Below are positions 5,387-7,946 of a stretch of DNA of 7,946 bases, in pieces. This DNA is from Oscillospiraceae bacterium (GTDB taxonomy: Bacteria; Bacillota; Clostridia; Oscillospirales; UBA929). Under the pieces are notes generated by a model that saw only the letters and a program-made list of their open reading frames with translations, made no database searches and had not been told where the DNA came from. The position numbers and the translations under genes are program-made. The stretch spans positions 1 to 7,946 of the forward strand of contig JAIRML010000052.1 in assembly GCA_031258665.1 (NCBI GenBank), written 5' to 3'. How positions within the stretch are numbered: the stretch's first letter is position 1; each line of letters begins with the position of its first letter.

Positions 5387-7219
5387 ATGACCAAACTCCA
5401 AAGCCTGAAACAAAAGGCGCTTTCGCTGCCGCTGAGCCCCGGCGTCTACATCATGATGAGCGCGAGCGCCGAGGTCCTCTACATTGGCAAAGCAAAGATG
5501 CTGAAACACCGCGTCAGCCAGTATTTTCAAGACTCAGCGGCCCACAGCGCCAAGACGGCCGCCATGGTGGCGCAAGTGGACGATTTCGACACCATTGTGG
5601 CGGACAGCGAATTTGAGGCGCTGGTGCTCGAATGTTCTCTGATCAAACGCCACCAGCCCCGGTACAACATCCTGCTGAAAGACGGCAAAGGATATCCGTT
5701 TATCCGGCTGTCGGTACAGGAGGAGTACCCGCGTTTCACCCTTGCGAACAAGTGGAAAGGCGACGGCGCGCGGTATTTTGGGCCCTACGGCGGGCGGCAG
5801 ACCACGCAGCGCGTCATTGAGGCGGTGTGCGGCGTGTTTCGGTTGCCTGTCTGCCGGCGGCAGTTCCCGCAGGACATCGGCCGTGAGAGGCCCTGTCTCC
5901 AGTACCACATGGGCCGCTGTCTCGCCCCCTGTCGGGGCGCCGTCGCCCCCGAGGAGATGCGGGCGGCCGTCAGGCAGGCCGTCTCCGTACTGGAGGGGAA
6001 GTATCTCGCCGTGGCGGACGAACTGCGCGCGGAGATGGAACGCGCCGCCGAGGCGCTGCTCTTTGAAAAGGCGGCTCAACTCCGCGACCGGCTGGGCGGC
6101 ATTGTCCGTCTGGGGACCCGCCAGAAAGTCGTCTCGGGCAGTATGGCGGACACCGATGTGATCGGCGTCTGCGCCACCGAGGCCAAGACTTGTCTGGCCG
6201 TGCTGCACTTCATCGATGGGGCGCTCTTCGACCGCGATGTGGCTGTCGTGGGGCAGGAACTTTCCGGGGAGGCGTGTGATACCATCTCCTCGTTTACCAA
6301 ACAGTTTTATCTGCCGCGCCGCGCTTTCCCCCGTCAGATCCTGCTGCCCTGCGCGCTGGAAGACGGAGAGGCCGTCGCCGCGTGGCTGGGGGGGCTGGCC
6401 GGGCATCGGGTGGAACTTATGGTGCCGAAGCGGGGCGAGAAACGCCGGCTTGTCGAGATGGCGGTGAACAACGCCCGCGAGGAGGCCGTCCGGCTGACGA
6501 CCTCCGAGGAGCGTGCCGGCGCGCTCACGGCGGCCCTGCAGCACATGCTCGGCCTGCCGCACCCGCCGCGCCGTTTGGAGGCCTACGACATCTCGCACAC
6601 CGGCGGGAAAGATACGGTGGGCGCCATGGCGGTCTTCGTTGACACGGCGCCGCGCAAAAAGGACTACCGCCGGTTTCTGATCCGAGAGAGCGGCGCGTCG
6701 GACGACTACGACGCCATGCGCGAGACACTGACCCGCCGGTTTGCCCGCCTGCGAGCGGGAGACAAGGGCTTTGATAAGGCGCCCGACTTGCTCCTCATCG
6801 ACGGGGGGCAGGCGCACGCGGTTGCGGCGCTGTCCGTCCTCACGGCGTGCGGGCATGACATCCCGGTTTACGGCATGGTCAAGGACGACCGGCATCGCAC
6901 CAGGGCGCTGGTCTCACCGGACGGGCGGGAGGTGGGGATCCAAGCGATTCCCGCGCTGTTTGCGCTCATCGGGCGCATCCAGGAGGAGACGCACCGCTTT
7001 GCCGTCACCTACCACCACGCGCGCCACGGCAAACAGTCCGTGCGCTCCGGGCTCGACGGCATCCCGGGCCTTGGGCCGGCGCGCCGGGCGGCGCTGCTCA
7101 GCCATTTCAAACTGATCCGGCACATCCGGGCGGCGAGTCCGGACGCGCTCGCGGCCGTGCTGCCCCAAACGGTGGCGCAGGCCGTCTATGCGCATTTTCA
7201 TCCGGACACGAACGGATGA
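5387..7219 (+). CDS. uvrC: Excinuclease ABC subunit C (UvrC)
   Basis: UvrC is the nuclease of UvrABC nucleotide excision repair, cutting on both sides of a lesion after UvrB loading. The 610-residue protein is full length. The N-terminal GIY-YIG domain (about 15-95) has GVY at 19-21, YIG at 32-34, Arg42 and Glu82 in LECSLIK. A cysteine-containing segment (CLQYHMGRCLAPC) follows. The UvrB-binding UVR motif is at about 205-238. The RNase H-like 3' nuclease domain shows Asp401 (YDISHTGG), the DDY at 439-441, Asp472 (LIDGG) and His536 (THRFAV). Tandem helix-hairpin-helix motifs close the protein (DGIPGLGPARRAALL). ATG 5387 is chosen because the G-rich ribosome binding site (5373-5380) precedes it; ATG 5366 would place its binding site inside the terminator. 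No promoter is evident in the short gap, so expression probably comes from read-through or from a promoter inside ptsH. Confidence 0.98.
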   Translation: MTKLQSLKQKALSLPLSPGVYIMMSASAEVLYIGKAKMLKHRVSQYFQDSAAHSAKTAAMVAQVDDFDTIVADSEFEALVLECSLIKRHQPRYNILLKDGKGYPFIRLSVQEEYPRFTLANKWKGDGARYFGPYGGRQTTQRVIEAVCGVFRLPVCRRQFPQDIGRERPCLQYHMGRCLAPCRGAVAPEEMRAAVRQAVSVLEGKYLAVADELRAEMERAAEALLFEKAAQLRDRLGGIVRLGTRQKVVSGSMADTDVIGVCATEAKTCLAVLHFIDGALFDRDVAVVGQELSGEACDTISSFTKQFYLPRRAFPRQILLPCALEDGEAVAAWLGGLAGHRVELMVPKRGEKRRLVEMAVNNAREEAVRLTTSEERAGALTAALQHMLGLPHPPRRLEAYDISHTGGKDTVGAMAVFVDTAPRKKDYRRFLIRESGASDDYDAMRETLTRRFARLRAGDKGFDKAPDLLLIDGGQAHAVAALSVLTACGHDIPVYGMVKDDRHRTRALVSPDGREVGIQAIPALFALIGRIQEETHRFAVTYHHARHGKQSVRSGLDGIPGLGPARRAALLSHFKLIRHIRAASPDALAAVLPQTVAQAVYAHFHPDTNG

Positions 7220-7236
7220 GAAACGGAGGAACCGCC

Positions 7237-7800
7237 ATGCGGGTCATCACAGGCAGCGCGCGCGGTCGAAATCTGCGCACCGTGCCGGGCGACGCGGTGC
7301 GCCCCACATCGCAGCGGGTCAAAGAGGCCATCTTCAGCATCATTCAGTTCGACATCGAGGGGCGCCGCGTGCTGGACCTCTTTGCCGGCAGCGGCCAACT
7401 CGGGATCGAGGCACTCAGCCGGGGCGCGCGGGGGGCGGTGTTTGTGGACAGCGGCCGCGCTTCGCTGGCCGTCACGCAGGAAAATCTGCGGCACACGGGG
7501 CTGGACAGCGCCGCGGTTCTTGTCCCCGCGGACGCGCTTGGTTATTTGTCCACGCGTCCGGAGCCCTTCGATCTTGTGTTTCTCGACCCGCCCTACCATG
7601 CCGACCTGCTGCCGAAGGTGCTGGACGCCATCGTTCGATTTGACATTGTGAACCTTGGTGGTATAATAATCTGTGAGACGGACCGCAGCTTTGAACCGCC
7701 GGAGCTGTCCGCGCCCTACCGGCGCGGGCGCACATACCGTTACGGCGCCAAAGCGGTCACACTCTACCAAAAAGAGACGCCCGGCGGCGTCCCCGTCTGA
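7237..7800 (+). CDS. rsmD: 16S rRNA (guanine(966)-N(2))-methyltransferase RsmD
   Basis: RsmD uses S-adenosylmethionine to methylate N2 of G966 in 16S rRNA during small-subunit assembly. The protein has 187 residues, the normal size. It opens with the family-typical MRVITGSARGR...RPTSQRVKEAIFSII. The SAM-binding motif I is LDLFAGSGQLGIEAL beginning at residue 46, and the catalytic DPPY is at 117-120. The start ATG 7237 has GGAGGA at 7225-7230, six bases upstream. An in-frame ATG at 7216 overlaps the uvrC stop (ATGA) but would add seven residues not expected for the family. The gene follows uvrC by 17 bases and is probably co-transcribed. In many Firmicutes coaD follows rsmD; the window ends too soon to see it. 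Codons 142-147 encode GGIIIC with two consecutive rare ATA codons that form the -10 box of an internal promoter. Confidence 0.97.
   Translation: MRVITGSARGRNLRTVPGDAVRPTSQRVKEAIFSIIQFDIEGRRVLDLFAGSGQLGIEALSRGARGAVFVDSGRASLAVTQENLRHTGLDSAAVLVPADALGYLSTRPEPFDLVFLDPPYHADLLPKVLDAIVRFDIVNLGGIIICETDRSFEPPELSAPYRRGRTYRYGAKAVTLYQKETPGGVPV
7640..7667 (+). promoter_or_regulatory. Consensus sigma-A promoter inside rsmD
   Basis: TTGACA at 7640-7645 and TATAAT at 7662-7667 are both exact consensus hexamers, separated by 16 bases, and TGG before the -10 box makes it an extended -10. The site lies within the rsmD coding sequence, about 135 bases before its stop. Transcription would begin near 7674 and run through the end of rsmD into the structured intergenic region and whatever gene lies beyond. 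The -10 box falls on GGT-ATA-ATA codons, and ATA is otherwise very rare in this GC-rich window. Activity is inferred from sequence only. Confidence 0.72.
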
Positions 7801-7946
7801 GGCCCGGCCCGATGCCAAGCGGCACAAACGGCTGCCATCTCAAGCAGGCGTGAAATAGTGCCTTATTGCCACGAAGCGGCAATAAAAAACAAGAATTTGG
7901 GTTGTGGGTTGCAGGGGCAACCCACGTTAGTGAGCGGGCCGGGCAG
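7801..7946. other. Structured intergenic region after rsmD
   Basis: No gene is supported in the final 146 bases. GCCCGGCCCG (7802-7811), one base after the rsmD stop, is the perfect reverse complement of CGGGCCGGGC (7935-7944). These 10-bp arms enclose a weak TGCC/GGCA hairpin (7813-7824) and the whole of repeat copy 2. The region could form a branched RNA with a GC-clamped closing stem, or it could be a small mobile element with terminal inverted repeats. No T-run follows within the window. The window ends two bases after the right arm. Confidence 0.6.
7862..7930 (-). repeat. Dispersed two-hairpin repeat, copy 2 (inverted)
   Basis: Reverse-complement copy of the repeat at 2309-2377. Hairpin 1 is GTGGGTTGC (7904-7912) with GCAACCCAC (7917-7925) around a 4-base loop. 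Compared with copy 1, one stem C-G pair has become T-A on both arms, which preserves pairing. Hairpin 2 spans 7863-7885, with TTATTGCC pairing with GGCAATAA and one A/C mismatch on the plus strand (a G-T wobble when read in the orientation of copy 1). Within hairpin 2 the sequence matches copy 1 better in direct orientation than in inverted orientation, although the rest of the copy is inverted. A run of six A follows hairpin 2 on the plus strand. Confidence 0.85.

Noticed and set aside
5534..6895. A 453-codon open frame on the minus strand opposite uvrC, and similar long minus-strand frames opposite era, recO and mutS2
   Set aside because: High-GC codon usage creates long open antisense frames. 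The plus-strand frames carry clear full-length protein families, and the antisense products have low-complexity Arg/Pro/His-rich composition with no recognisable motif.
7216..7236. ATG at 7216 overlapping the uvrC stop as the rsmD start
   Set aside because: GGAGGA at 7225-7230 is six bases before ATG 7237, and the MRVITG opening matches the family. The extension MRNGGTA would be encoded by the ribosome-binding region.
2309..7930. Composite transposon bounded by the inverted repeats
   Set aside because: No transposase or cargo gene lies between the copies. The interior is conserved housekeeping DNA with uniform composition, so independent insertions of a dispersed repeat are more likely.

Overview
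The window is a GC-rich bacterial chromosome segment, almost certainly from a Firmicute of the class Clostridia (a high-GC, gut-type lineage is my guess). The evidence is the order ybeY-dgkA-era-recO, a MutS2 with a Smr domain, an HPr carrying both His15 and the regulatory Ser46, and sigma-A-type promoters. All eight genes lie on the plus strand. I see no tRNA, rRNA, transposase, CRISPR array or phage gene.

Layout. Positions 1-2312 form a tight housekeeping run: the 3' end of ybeY (rRNA processing), dgkA (lipid kinase, start overlapping the ybeY stop), era (ribosome-assembly GTPase) and recO (recombinational repair). The cdd gene often found between dgkA and era in Firmicutes is absent. A 199-base AT-rich gap (2313-2511) carries a dispersed-repeat copy and an extra hairpin. 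It is followed by mutS2 (ribosome-collision/recombination ATPase-nuclease). A strong promoter then drives ptsH (HPr), which is followed by a terminator-like hairpin only 22 bases before the uvrC start. uvrC (excision-repair nuclease) is followed 17 bases later by rsmD (16S rRNA methyltransferase). The last 146 bases hold a second, inverted copy of the repeat.

Functional themes are ribosome maturation and quality control (YbeY, Era, MutS2, RsmD), DNA repair (RecO, UvrC, possibly MutS2), envelope lipid recycling (DgkA) and sugar transport/catabolite control (HPr).

The genes are conventional and I do not see a new multi-gene system. The less expected signals are non-coding. Two inverted copies of a roughly 69-bp two-hairpin repeat have compensatory stem changes, and one hairpin appears flipped between them. 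A 10-bp GC inverted repeat brackets the second copy. A consensus-perfect promoter lies inside the 3' end of rsmD and points into that structured region. The ptsH promoter has a tandemly duplicated -10 box.
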